Source: Agromyces mangrovi (GTDB lineage Bacteria; Actinomycetota; Actinomycetes; Actinomycetales; Microbacteriaceae). Taken from it: 64,000 bases of DNA. Position 1 is the first letter of the stretch. Every line of letters begins with the position of its first letter. A model generated the notes under the pieces. That model was not told where the DNA came from. It saw only the letters and a list, made by a program, of their open reading frames with translations, and ran no database searches. This document shows, in pieces, positions 8,627 through 18,314 of the stretch. The position numbers and the translations under genes are program-made. Where the stretch lies: contig NZ_AP027737.1 of assembly GCF_030296695.1 (NCBI RefSeq), forward strand, positions 1,612,001 to 1,676,000, read 5' to 3'.

Positions 8627-10239
8627 ATGAGCACGGATGCCCCGAGCGGGCGCATCATCTGGCCCGCGGCCGCCGGCGTGGTCGCCGCCGCCGCGTTCCT
8701 CGCAGTGAGCGAGCTGCTCGCCGTGCTGTTCGCGCGGGCCTCGACGCCGCTCCTCGCGGTCGGCTCGTTCGTCGTCGACGTCGTGCCTCGGCCGATCAAG
8801 GAGTTCGCGATCTCCGCGTTCGGCGAGGCCGACAAGCCGGTACTGCTCGGCGGGCTCGCGGTCGCCGCGCTGGTGGTGGCGGCGCTGGCGGGCGTCCTCG
8901 AGTTCCGACGACGCGGCCTCGGGGTCCTCGTGTTCGCCGCTGCCACCGTGGTCGCGACGGCGGCGGTGCTCACCCGATCCGGCACCGGTGCCCTCGCGTG
9001 GATTCCGCCGGTCGTGGGCGGTGTCGCGGGAGCAGGGGTGCTCGTGCTGCTCACGAGTCGGCTCCGTGGATGGGCGCAGCCCGAGCGGCGGGGGCCGCGA
9101 CGGATGCGGCGCCGGCCGAGGCATCCGCCCGCCCGTCTGTCCCAGCGGATGCACCGCAGGCGATGGCGCGTCGCTCCTTCTTCCGGGTGGCCGCGATCGC
9201 TTCGGTCGGGGCGGTGCTCGCCGGCGCCGGAGCCGCGGTGCTCCGTGCCGGGACGAGCACGATCGGCGCGGTCCGCGAGGCGCTGCGGCTTCCGGCGCCG
9301 CGGTCTCGGGTCGCCGTTCCGGCGGCGGCCGAGCTCGACATCCCGGGCCTCGGCCCGCTCATCACGCCCAACGCCGACTTCTACCGCGTCGACACCGCGC
9401 TCTCGGTGCCGACGGTGGACCCGTCGACCTGGCGCCTGTCGATCGACGGCCTCGTCGAACAGCGGGTGGAGCTCGGCTTCGACGACCTCGTGGCGATGGG
9501 GCTCGACGAGTACGCGATCACGCTCACCTGCGTCTCGAACGAGGTCGGCGGCGAGCTCGTCGGCAACGCCGTCTGGCTCGGCGTGCCGGTGCGGGACGTG
9601 CTCCGTCTCGCGCGCCCGCGCGCGGGTGCCGACATGGTCCTCTCCCGCAGCGTCGACGGGTTCACGGCGAGCACCCCGCTTTCGTCGCTGACCGACGATG
9701 GGCTCGACGCGATCCTCGCCGTCGGCATGAACGGCGAGCCGCTGCCGCTCGAGCACGGCTTCCCCGTGCGCATGGTCGTGCCCGGCCTCTACGGCTACGT
9801 CTCCGCGACGAAGTGGCTGACCGAACTGCGCGTCACCACGTTCGCCGACGACGAGGCGTACTGGACCCCGCGCGGCTACAGCGCCCGCGCACCGATCAAG
9901 TTCTCCTCGCGGGTCGACACCCCGAAGCTCGGCACCAGCGTGCCCGCCGGCCGCGTGCCGATCGCCGGCGTCGCCTGGGCGCAGACCGTCGGCATCGAAC
10001 GCGTCGAGGTGCGCATCGACGACGGCGAGTGGCAGGAGGCCAGGCTCGCCGAGGCGATCAACGCCGACACCTGGGTGCAGTGGGTGCTCGAGTGGGACGC
10101 CGAGCCCGGCACGCACTACCTCACCGTGCGCGCCACCGATCGCGCCGGCCGGCTGCAGATCGAGGAGCCCGCACCAATCGCGCCCGACGGCTCGACAGGC
10201 TGGCAGCGCACGCTCGTCACCGTGACCGACGTCGGCTAG
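8627..10239 (+). CDS. Membrane-anchored molybdopterin-dependent oxidoreductase (apparent frameshift)
   Basis: The N-terminal ~150 residues hold four or five hydrophobic segments (e.g. LLGGLAVAALVVAALAG). The C-terminal ~340 residues form a sulfite-oxidase type Mo-cofactor domain, including LTCVSNEVGG with the conserved Cys that ligates Mo, followed by a Mo-co dimerisation domain. The two parts are in different frames. Adding one G to the G5 run at 9090-9094 joins them as GWAQPERRGAATDAAPAEAS. I regard the break as a sequencing artefact (see findings). A twin-arginine-like RRSFFRVAA occurs at the start of the catalytic part. The protein probably acts outside the membrane with an unknown electron partner. 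Its stop overlaps the convergent gene's stop within CTAG (10236-10239). Confidence 0.87.
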
Positions 10240-10745
10240 TCGACCACCCGGAACACGAAGCGGTCCTCGGGCGACCAGATGTGCTCCTCGTCGCAGCGAT
10301 ACCCACGCAGCCAGGGCTCGTCGCCGACCGAGCGGAGATAGAAGCCCTTCGGGTAGGCGTCGTTGTCGCTGATGAGATCGGATGCCACGGTCAGCGCGCC
10401 GTCCGGCGCCCGGCCGGTCGACCTGAGCGACCCGGTCGAGCCCACCCGCTCGCGGACCGCCAGTCGAAGGTACGGCGCGGTGTCGGCCGGGCAGAGCGAG
10501 AACACTTGGAGCCGGGCCGCCTCGAAGATGCGCGACAGGGGAGCGCCGTCGGGCAACCCGAGATCGGCCACCGCGCACTCGCTCACCGTGATCGATCGGG
10601 CGGCCCGCCCATCGAATGCGGAGCCGGCCAGGAGCGTGTCGGCATGCTCGTTGAGGCGAACGCCGTGCGCGTGCAGGTCTGCCCGGAGCCGCTCACGCGA
10701 CAGTCCGCCGATCCGTACCACGAGGCGTTCGATCGGAGCATCCAC
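10236..10745 (-). CDS. Hypothetical protein
   Basis: The 169-residue protein is soluble, with no signal peptide or membrane helix. It begins MDAPIERLVVRIGGLSRERLRADL and contains a central GAPLSRIFEAARLQVFSLCPADTAPYLRLA segment; the C-terminus is aromatic and charged (GYRCDEEHIWSPEDRFVFRVVD). Codon usage resembles the neighbours and the length is uninterrupted, so it is likely a real gene. I do not recognise the family with certainty and assign no function. A TAGCCT element lies 10 nt upstream of the start. The 3' end overlaps the oxidoreductase stop codon. Confidence 0.75.
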   Translation of the reverse strand: MDAPIERLVVRIGGLSRERLRADLHAHGVRLNEHADTLLAGSAFDGRAARSITVSECAVADLGLPDGAPLSRIFEAARLQVFSLCPADTAPYLRLAVRERVGSTGSLRSTGRAPDGALTVASDLISDNDAYPKGFYLRSVGDEPWLRGYRCDEEHIWSPEDRFVFRVVD

Positions 10746-10767
10746 CGCTGCAGGCTACCGGCTCTCG

Positions 10768-10905
10768 CTACGCAGGCTCGGTCGTGCGGATCAGCCCGCA
10801 GTGCACGCACGACCAGGCGACGAGGAATCGCTCGTCGTCCAGGATCTCGAACCGGAGCGGGTCCCCGCACGTCGGGCACAGTCGCGGGTCGGCGCGCGCC
10901 ATCAT
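10768..10905 (-). CDS. Small zinc-ribbon protein
   Basis: This 45-residue reading frame starts MMARADPRLCPTCGDPL and ends SCVHCGLIRTTEPA. The two CxxC knuckles (Cys 10/13 and 33/36) define a minimal zinc ribbon. It lies 22 bp upstream of the hypothetical gene on the same strand and 59 bp downstream of the dodecin gene, so the three may be co-transcribed. Such proteins are usually nucleic-acid or protein-binding accessory factors; no specific function is claimed. The second of the two start Met codons (10902) is equally possible. Confidence 0.7.
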   Translation of the reverse strand: MMARADPRLCPTCGDPLRFEILDDERFLVAWSCVHCGLIRTTEPA

Positions 10906-10964
10906 GCGCTCAGCCTACGACTGAGCGCCGTCACCCAACCCCCGTCCGGCGATCCCGGGGCTGC

Positions 10965-11171
10965 CTACTCCGGCTTGTACTTGAAGGAGAGCTGGATCCG
11001 CGAGCGGAACAGCAGCGTTCCGTCCTCGTTGATCACGACATCCTGCTTCGACACCTCCGCGACGCGGAGATCGTGCAGCGACCCCCCGGCGGTGGTGATG
11101 GCCTCCCGGGCCGCTTCCTCCCATGACGTCGCACTCGTGCCGACCACGTCGATCACTCGATACACGCTCAT
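10965..11171 (-). CDS. Dodecin family flavin-binding protein
   Basis: The 68-residue protein has the dodecin signature: an N-terminal strand MSVYRVIDVVGTS, helix SWEEAAREAITTA, then RVAEVSKQDVVI and a final strand RSRIQLSFKYKPE. Dodecins assemble into hollow dodecamers that store or buffer flavins (FMN/FAD in actinobacteria). The W in TSWEEA is the residue that stacks on the flavin in characterised dodecins. The size is standard. The gene lies downstream of the tetR gene on the same strand with an 84-bp gap. Confidence 0.93.
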   Translation of the reverse strand: MSVYRVIDVVGTSATSWEEAAREAITTAGGSLHDLRVAEVSKQDVVINEDGTLLFRSRIQLSFKYKPE

Positions 11172-11255
11172 CGTGACCCCCTCGTCACTCGATGATGGTC
11201 ACTCCAGTCTGATCGCCCGCTCACTCGAATGGAAGGGGCTGGGATGGGAGCGACC

Positions 11256-11905
11256 TCATCGCGTCGACGCGAGACGTTGCTCGAACCCATCGAGGATGAG
11301 CTCGAGCCCGACATCGAACTCGTCCGCGAACGAGTACCCCCACCGTTCCCGAGCTCGCTCAGCGTGCGCACGAGGTGCGGGTACTCCTCCGCAACCGGCG
11401 CGACGCCCTCGGCGAACGACATCTCCGCACCGTCGCCGGGGGTGAAGGGGAGTGTCGACTCTGTGAGGGCGAACCCGTACACGTACGCATCGATCGTCGA
11501 GAACAGGTGCGTTGCGAGCGCCGCTGAGAAACCGGAACTCAGGAGGCATCCGAGCACGCGATCGAAGTTCCGCAGCAGTGGCGTGCCGGGTCGAGGACGC
11601 CCCTCGATCATGCCGATCGCCCACGGATGCTCCACGAGGACCGAGCGTGCTGATCGTGCCCGGTCGCCCATGGCCGGCCGCCAGGGTTCGTCGACGTCGG
11701 GCGCGGAGATCTGTCGGAACGCCCAGTCCGCGAGCGAGTCCAACACGGCGTCCTTGTTCGCGACGTGGTGATAGAGCGACATCGCCTCGACGCCCAGCTC
11801 AGCCGCGACCGAACGCATGCTGACCGCCTCGATGCCGCCGCGATCCGCGACGGACACCGCCGCGGTGATGATCCGCTCGCGGCTCAGTGACTTCCGAGCA
11901 TTCAT
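11256..11905 (-). CDS. TetR-family transcriptional repressor (apparent frameshift near 3' end)
   Basis: The N-terminal HTH is classic TetR (RIITAAVSVADRGGIEAVSMRSVAAELGVEAMSLYHHVANKDAVLD, about residues 11-55), followed by a TetR_C tetracyclin-repressor-like C-terminal domain. The frame breaks at the C5 run 11337-11341. Restoring one base gives GNGGGYSFADEFDVGLELILDGFEQ and the expected end at 11256; without it the C-terminus becomes Ser-rich nonsense. The gene is divergent from the DUF6326 gene, and two near-identical operators lie in the shared promoter region. The repressor probably controls both genes, with an unknown ligand. Confidence 0.9.
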
Positions 11906-11917
11906 GGGGATGTTGAC

Positions 11918-11972
11918 TCCTTACGGGTGTAAGGATAGCATCCTTCCCGCAGATCCTTACACCTGTAAGGAT
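11918..11972. promoter_or_regulatory. Two TetR-type operators in the tetR/DUF6326 divergent promoter
   Basis: Operator 1 is TCCTTAC-N4-GTAAGGA (11918-11935). Operator 2 is ATCCTTAC-N4-GTAAGGAT (11953-11972). Arms are perfect in both, and the centres are 36 bp apart, so both sites face the same side of the helix or nearly so. Operator 1 is 12 bp upstream of the tetR start. This is strong sequence evidence for autoregulation and co-control of the DUF6326 gene. Confidence 0.82.
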
Positions 11973-12036
11973 TGCGATCGGCCTGGGCGCGCAATCGGCC
12001 CAGGGCCCATCGATCCACCACGACACAGGAGTACCG

Positions 12037-12480
12037 ATGACCACCCAGCAACACCTCACCGCTACCAGAAGCGATACGCAGATCCCGGTACAGGGCAAGC
12101 TCGCGGCAGCATGGACGAGCTTCATGTTCCTGTACATCTACGTGGACTACTACCACCTGTACAAGCCCGGCGTCGTCGATGACCTCAGGAGCGGCGTCGT
12201 CTTCGAGTTCGACATCAGCCCGATGCTGGTGACGGTGTTCCTCGCGCTGACGGCGATCCCGGCGCTGATGGTGGTGCTCTCCGCGTCCATGCCCGCCCGC
12301 GCGAACCGCGCCGCGAACCTCGTCGTGGCGACGCTCTACGTTCCGGTCACCGTGTTCAACGCCGTCGGGGAGACCTGGGAGTGGGCCTCGTTCTACGGCC
12401 TCTCGATCGGAGTCGAGCTGCTTCTCCTTGCGTACATCCTGCGCTCTGCGTGGAAGTGGGCTCGCACCCCGCACGCGTGA
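12037..12480 (+). CDS. DUF6326 family membrane protein
   Basis: The 147-residue protein has four hydrophobic helices (e.g. KLAAAWTSFMFLYIYVDYYH, about residues 21-40, and VELLLLAYILRSAW near the C-terminus) and the DYYHLYKPG motif seen in DUF6326 proteins. It sits in the cytoplasmic membrane; function is unknown. It is the target gene of the divergent TetR regulator, judged from the two operators upstream, which suggests induction by a small molecule. A strong hairpin terminator follows. Confidence 0.85.
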   Translation: MTTQQHLTATRSDTQIPVQGKLAAAWTSFMFLYIYVDYYHLYKPGVVDDLRSGVVFEFDISPMLVTVFLALTAIPALMVVLSASMPARANRAANLVVATLYVPVTVFNAVGETWEWASFYGLSIGVELLLLAYILRSAWKWARTPHA

Positions 12481-12541
12481 CCGGACCGCCTGGCCAGCCT
12501 CGATCTCGCCCGGTCAGACGCGGGAGGGTGAAGCCAGATCA

Positions 12542-12579
12542 GGGGCGGACCCGCTCGATCGTACGAGTGGGTCCGCCCC
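12542..12579. terminator. Bidirectional hairpin terminator
   Basis: GGGGCGGACCC (12542-12552) pairs with GGGTCCGCCCC (12569-12579). An inner CTCG/CGAG stem lengthens the hairpin. It separates the convergent DUF6326 and carboxypeptidase genes. Confidence 0.75.
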
Positions 12580-12599
12580 CGATCGGGCGGTGTCAGTCG

Positions 12600-15500
12600 T
12601 CAGCCGAGCAGGTGCTCGAGCGACCGGGCCATCACCTCGTTGCGCTCCGCCTCGGTCGAGATGCCCTCGAAGCCGAAGCCGAACAGCAGCGTGTCCTCCG
12701 TGGCGACGATCGCGGCGACCTCGAAGAGCACGCCCACGCGCTCCCAGTCGTTCGCGTTGCCGGCGCTGCCGTCGGGCGCTCCGGGAACCGACCATGCACC
12801 CAGGTCGCTCTCGAAGCTCTCCGTCGTCGTGCTGCCGTCGATGTCGACGACGACGTCGTCGAGGAAGACGCCGAGGTCGCCCGTCGCCCAGTCGGTGGCG
12901 TAGCTGATCGACACCTCGATCTCACTGCCCGCGTAGGCCGACAGGTCGATCGACCAGTCCTCGACTCCGTCCGATGCGCCGGTCGCCGCGTTCCACTCGC
13001 CGGTCGTGCCGACCGGGTTGCAGGCGACGTCCTGGTAGTGGAACAGGAACGGATGCAACTCGGTGGCCCAACCCGACGCGCATGAGTCGCCGGTGCCGGT
13101 GCCGGTGTGGCCGTTCGAGTCGGGCAGCGTGGTCCAGTCGTCCTGTCCCACGGTGTGGACCTCGACGAACATGTAGTCCCAGTTCGCCTCGATGCCGTAC
13201 GACGTCGAGAACTCGAGGGTCGCGGCGGACGCTCCCGTGAGATCGATCGTGCGCGCGAGTCGCTTGTACGCGGCATCCGCATGATCTGTCGCCATCTGCC
13301 AGTCGCCGGAGACCGGTTCGTACGGGGTGAGGCCCCCGACGTCCCAGCTGGCGAACCGCTCGGAGGCGAACTGCGGGAACTCGCTCTCGGGGAGCACGCT
13401 CGACGTCACGATGAACGACGCGGTACCGGTGGAGACTGCGCCCGGCGCGCCCTGGTTGTCCGCGCTGTCGCCCCCGTCGAGGCCGAACGTGTAGCCGTCG
13501 AAGACCCCGCCGTTGCCGCTGACGTCGAGTGCCGAGTTGTCGGCCGCGAGACCGCCTCGTCGTGCCCGGCTGTTCGCGCCGAACCAGTACTGGTAGACGT
13601 CGTCGGTCAGCACGAGGCAGTCGCCGCTGAGGCACACCTCGTCGGGTGCGCCGTTGGTGCCGTACGTGAGCGGGAAGAACTCCTCGAACCCATGGTTCTT
13701 GCCCGTGGCGAGCACCTTGCCGCCCTCGTTGAGGTAGTCGCGCATGACCATGTTCATCTCGTGCGCGAGGAGCGTGGTGGCAGTGGCGCCCTGGTAGTCG
13801 GTGACGAGCTTGTCGCCCTCGTACCAGATCACGGCGTCGTAGTGACCGAGCACCCCGGTGGCGTTCGGCGCCGGGCCGGTGACACCGACGTCGTACACGT
13901 CGTAGCTCACGCCGTTGGCGTCGAGCGCGTCGGTGTAGTAGTCGAGGTACTCGAGCGGGGCGGACCCACCGATCGGCGTGCCCGGGCTGTTGTCCGCGAC
14001 GATCAGCACGTCCCCGCCGGTCGCCTCTGCCGAGACGTCGAAGCTGAAGTGATCGCTCTCGACCTTGGTCGCCATCGCGCCGCCGCCGCCGGATGGCGTG
14101 TCGACCCCGCTGAACCACACCTCCACCGAGTCACCCGGTGCGAGCCCCGAGACGGTTCCTCGATACTCGCCGTACCAGATGTTGCCGTCGTCGCCGTAGA
14201 CCTCGCCGCCGGCCCATTCGCTGATGGCCGTGGTGCTCGTCGGCCCACCGTTGACGGAGCTGTGCATGCGCAACTGCTTCAGCTCGCGCTTCGCCCACAC
14301 GGCGACCTCCTGCGAGCTGCCCCAGCTCTCCGCGAACTCCTGCACCTCGAAGTCGGCCGCCTCGAGGCCGAGCGACGACACCGGATTCGCCGGGTCGGCC
14401 GCCGACTCGGCGAGCGAGAGCGCGTAGTCGAGGTTGTGCTCGAACTCGACCTGCACGAGGGTCTCGTCGTCGGGGAACTCGAACTGCGAGCGACCGTCGC
14501 AGTAGTCGTCCGGGAGCGTGCTCTCCTCGTAGCCCAGCGCCGTCTGGCATGTCGCCAGCTCGGGCGTGTAGGCCATGATCCCGTGCGCGGAGCCGGCGTG
14601 ATCGGTCGTGTCGCCGTTCGTGATGTACAGCTCGGCCGAGAGGTCCGGGTCGTAGCCGTCGATCGCCGGGTTCGCGTCGTCGCCCGAGAGGGCGATGTTC
14701 ACGATGTCGTCCGGAGTCGGGGTGTCGACCTGCCAGCCCGTGCCGTAGAGGATCAGTTCGGCGGCCGAGTGGTAGTTGACCATGAACGCGAAGTCGATCG
14801 ACCCCATCAGGTCGTCCATCGCCTGCGTCTCAGGCTCGGACTGCGGCGACGTGCCGCGGTACGTCTGGCCGCTCGGGTTGTCGCTCGACCCCTCGTTGTC
14901 GTAGCCCCAGTTCGTGGCGAAGTTGCGGTTGAGGTCGACGCCGTCGATCGTCGTGATCTGGCCGTCGTTGTTGTTGTCGGCGAGGTTCTTGCGCCACAGG
15001 CGCTGGCCGTCCTCGAACGTCCAGTCGTATCCGTCGGGGTTCGCCACGATCACGAACCACAGCTCGGTCGAGTCGACGATGTCGGTGACCTGCGGGTCGC
15101 TCCCGTAGTTGGACAGGACGTGGTTCAGCAGGCGGCTGTTCACCTCGGGCGCGATCCACTCCCGCGCGTGTTGGGTGGAGATGTACAGCACCGCCGGGCG
15201 CGAGCCCGCCTTCTTGGTGTCGGCCTTCTCGGTCACGCGCATGGCGTAGATGTCCTGGCCCTCCACCGACTGACCGATGGTGATGAGTTCGGTCAGGTCG
15301 TCGTACTGTTCGGCGAGGTATTCCATCTCGGCCTTGTGCCCACCCGGGCTGGACCACTTGCGGAAGACCTCGAACCCGTCGTCGCCCTCCTCGAAGGCCG
15401 CGTCGACCGTGGGCACGCCGTCCTTGTTGCGCGTCAGGTCGATGTCGAGGTCGTACGCCTTGTGCGCCTTGTTGGCCTCCGACCGCGACATGACCGCCTC

Positions 15501-15742
15501 GACATGCACGCTGCCGTCGCCGTTCGGCTCCGTCGAGACGATGTCGTATCCGTCCGCGATCAGCGCCGCGACCACCTCTGCCGGTGCATCGAACTCGTAG
15601 AGGTCCAGGCGCCCGCCCGACTGCGAGTGCTCGGCGGCGATGACTCTGGCGGATCCGCGAAGGCGCTGGTCGGGATCACCGCCAGGCCGAGTGCTGCGAC
15701 TGCTGCGACTGCAAGAACCTTCACCCGCGAACGAGTGTTCAT
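12600..15742 (-). CDS. Secreted M14 zinc carboxypeptidase, multidomain (apparent frameshift near 5' end)
   Basis: This protein of about 1,046 residues has a Sec signal (MNTRSRVKVLAVAAVAALGL, cleaved near AFA-DP), an M14 propeptide-like region, and a carboxypeptidase T type catalytic domain. Zinc ligands are H and E of HAREWI and the His of NYHS. The substrate loop VDLNRNF and a catalytic-Glu candidate in QFEFPDD are present. The C-terminal half resembles immune-inhibitor-A-type peptidase C-termini and jelly-roll beta-domains, with segments such as DVLIVADNSPG and GHYDAVIWYEGD. The signal peptide and body are in different frames, and one base is missing around 15650-15653 (expected junction ADPARVIAAEHS). 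GGAGGGG precedes the ATG at 15742. It likely digests extracellular peptides. Confidence 0.9.
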
Positions 15743-15936
15743 TGGTGCTTCCCCTCCTACGCCGCTCCATTGCGGCTACGGACCCTACGGTTCGGATGTT
15801 GCACTTGGGCTTGAACGTACTCCATCGTGCGACCCCTGAACAGGGGGTCCTCGCGAGATGCGAGGGTGCCGCGTTCGGGTGGGGCGCCCGCCGCGCACCG
15901 CGACGAGCCTCCGCGCAGCGCCGCTAGGCTCCGGTC

Positions 15937-16605
15937 ATGCCGCTGCTCCGAACCGTCGTACTGCCGGTGCTCGGCACGATCGGCGTGCTCGCTGCGGCCG
16001 GGCGGGCGATGCGGTTCTTCGGCGGCGACGACCCGACGGAAGACCAGGCCGTGCGTGCGCTCCAGAGCGCGTACGGCCACCGGCACGACGAGCTGGCCGG
16101 GCCGCGTGAGCCGATCGACCGGGTCACCGCACCTCTCTCGTGGTACTCCGGCGTGCCCCAGACCATCGCGACCGGGCTGATCTGCTGCGGCGCCACCTGG
16201 CTGGCGACGCGCGACCGGCGCTCAGCCCTTGCCCCGGCAGCGGTGCTCCTACTCGAGACCGCGTGCTTCGTCGCATCCGCGGCGCTCGTCGGACGACCTC
16301 GACCGCAGAGGGTCTGGCGCCCGGAGCATCCGCACGCGACGTCGTCGTTCCCCTCGGGGCACACGGCGGCTGCCTTCGCGCTCCACGGCACCCTCGCCGA
16401 CCTGCTCGATCGCCACGATGCCCGCGGAGCGCGGCTCCTCGGGCCGCTCCTGAGGTACGGGGTTCCCGGAACGATCGCGTTCTCGCGGGTCTACCGCGGC
16501 CAGCACCACATCTCGGACACCGTCGCCGGTGCCGTACTGGGGCGGTGGAGCGCAGCTGTAGTGCGGCGGGAGCTGATGCCTATCCGACCCTCCGAGCCAC
16601 AGTGA
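15937..16605 (+). CDS. PAP2-family phosphatase
   Basis: The 222-residue protein has the three phosphatase motifs of the PAP2 superfamily: a GRPRPQR-type motif 1 (about residues 111-117), PSGHTAAAFALHG (motif 2) and SRVYRGQHHISD (motif 3), spread over hydrophobic segments. It is expected to be a membrane-bound phosphatase acting on lipid or isoprenoid phosphates at the outer face. TAGGCT ends 6 nt before the ATG, so the mRNA is probably leaderless. The gene is divergent from the carboxypeptidase gene. Its TGA overlaps the GTG of the next reading frame. Confidence 0.9.
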   Translation: MPLLRTVVLPVLGTIGVLAAAGRAMRFFGGDDPTEDQAVRALQSAYGHRHDELAGPREPIDRVTAPLSWYSGVPQTIATGLICCGATWLATRDRRSALAPAAVLLLETACFVASAALVGRPRPQRVWRPEHPHATSSFPSGHTAAAFALHGTLADLLDRHDARGARLLGPLLRYGVPGTIAFSRVYRGQHHISDTVAGAVLGRWSAAVVRRELMPIRPSEPQ

Positions 16606-17095
16606 CGTTCTGGCTGATGACGACGGCACCCATCTCCCACTTCCTGAACGACCACGGCGTGAACCCGATCCCCGGCCTCTTCGATCCGACCCCGTCGTCG
16701 CCATCGACAACATCTGGCTCTTCCTCCTGCACTACGTGTCGCCGATCCTCGTGCTGCTGGACTGGCTCCTCTTCGGCCCGCACGGCCTCGTCCGCTGGAG
16801 CGACACCCTGTTGTGGCTGCTGTACCCGACCGCCTACGCGATCATCATGATCACGCGCGGGATGCTGCTCCCGGCGGTGAACGACCGCTTCCCGTATCCC
16901 TTCCTCGACCCCACCGTGGCCGGCTTCGACGGAATGATAGCCGCGCTCGGACGCGTCATCCTCATCCTCGCCCTGATCGCCCTCGCCGTCGTCGCCCTCG
17001 ACCGCCTCGCCCTCGCCGTCGTCGCCCTCGACCGCCTCGCCTCCGCCGTCACGCGGCGGCGATCGCGCATCCCCGTCAGCGAGCGGCAGCACTGA
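16602..17095 (+). pseudogene. Pr6Pr-like membrane protein, 5'-truncated and frameshifted
   Basis: The frame from GTG 16602 reads VTFWLMTTAPISHFLNDHG, and a second frame continues DPVVAIDNIWLFLLHYVSPI and WLLFGPHGLVRWSDTLLWLL. These resemble the middle and C-terminal helices of Pr6Pr-type six-helix membrane proteins. Expected helices 1 and 2 are absent because the full-length PAP2 gene occupies that DNA. The frame switch is near 16686-16693 and fits one missing C (giving FDPDPVVAIDN). The frameshift may be a sequencing artefact, but the missing N-terminus is not, so this is probably a remnant or a short derivative. It contains a perfect 30-bp tandem repeat near the 3' end. Confidence 0.55.
16981..17040 (+). 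repeat. Perfect 30-bp tandem duplication
   Basis: Bases 16981-17010 are repeated exactly at 17011-17040. The duplication is in frame and doubles the peptide LAVVALDRLA in the last hydrophobic helix of the Pr6Pr-like reading frame. It lengthens the helix by 10 residues. Confidence 0.9.
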
Positions 17096-17177
17096 CCCTG
17101 GCAAGACGGTTCTGATGCGGATGGACCAGCATGCATACGATTGGTGCGAGCGCCGGATCGATGTCGGGGAGGCGGAC

Positions 17178-18259
17178 ATGCCGCAGCACGTCCCGTTTCC
17201 CAGCTTCGACGCGCTGATCGATCCGTCGGTGCTGAGCTCGTTGCTTCGCCGGACGGTCAGGTCGGTTGCGACCGTTGCGGTTGAGGGTGCAGACACTTCG
17301 ACGGACGCGCGATTCGTCAGCGTCGCGATCGACGACGAGCCGACGCCCAGCCTGTTCCTAAAGATCGTTGACTCGGACCGTGACTGGCTCGCGATGATCA
17401 CTGCGGACGATCGGCACCGTGCCGTGACGGTGTGGTCCGAGGGTGTGATCGATCGGATGCCTCCGGAGGTCGATGCTGCGGTGATCGCCTGTGCGGACTG
17501 GGGCGACGGCTACGCGGTGCTGATGCCGAACCTGCATTCGGAACTCCTCGCGCCAGGCAAGCCGCTGACTGTGCGCGACTTCGACGCTCTGCTCGACGCG
17601 ATGGCCGCCATGCACGCGACATTCTGGGGGATCCCACGCTCCCCTCCGAAGCGTTGGGGCTGTGTTCGGCGGAGGCATTCCTGTCCCACACATCGCCCGC
17701 GAGGGCTGCCGAGCACAGACATCGGTTGAACAGCTGGGTCTTCGATCTCATCGAGGAGGGCTGGGAACGCCTACCCGCGATCATGGATCCTGCGCTGGCG
17801 CGCGATCTGCGTGCACTCAACGATGACCCCGCTCCGATCACCTCCGCCCTGCAAGCCGGCCCCTCGACCCTCGTTCACAGCGACATCCGGCCGGCGAATG
17901 TCGCGATCGGCGGCCGCGGCGGAGTTCCAAGGGTGTCGTTCATTGACTGGGGTCGCCCGCTGGCGACCGCGGCATCGATTGATCTCGGGTACCTCCTCGG
18001 CTGGACCGCGCTCGAGCGCCCGTACCCGGTCGATGAGGCGGTTGGGCGTTACGACGCACTGCTTCGCCGGCGGCTGAGTGAACGACTCGATGATTCGAGC
18101 TGGCGAACTGTCCGCGACGTCGGCATCCTCGGTGGGTTTCTCAACACCATCTGCTTCCACGCACTGTCCGCCCACGGGGATGACCGACCGGCAGCGGCTC
18201 AGGCCCGCGCGCTCACTGAGTGGGAGCCGTGGTTGCGCCGAGTCGCCGACCGCTTGTGA
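17178..18259 (+). CDS. APH-family phosphotransferase (apparent frameshift)
   Basis: The product of about 360 residues has the aminoglycoside-phosphotransferase/choline-kinase fold. VHSDIRPANVAI is the catalytic HxDxxxxN loop and SFIDWGRP the metal-binding DxG-like site. The frame breaks at the G5 run 17626-17630; restoring one G gives FWGDPTLPSEALGLCS and a continuous protein. The ATG at 17178 follows GGGGAGG. Codon use is less strictly GC-ending than in neighbouring genes, which hints at more recent acquisition. The substrate may be an antibiotic or a metabolite; resistance cannot be inferred from this alone. Confidence 0.85.
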
Positions 18260-18314
18260 GGATCACAGCGTCGTCCGAACTGACACGACGGCCGGAGTCA
18301 ACACACCGCCGAAC

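Noticed and set aside
13107..15839. Long open frame on the plus strand opposite the M14 carboxypeptidase gene
   Set aside because: It is antisense to a clearly conserved gene. Such frames are a by-product of very high GC3, and its translation is Arg/Ala/Val/His-rich noise with no start signal.
17178..18259. Aminoglycoside resistance gene
   Set aside because: The APH fold is clear, but the family includes many non-resistance kinases, and no close match to a known resistance enzyme can be claimed from sequence alone.
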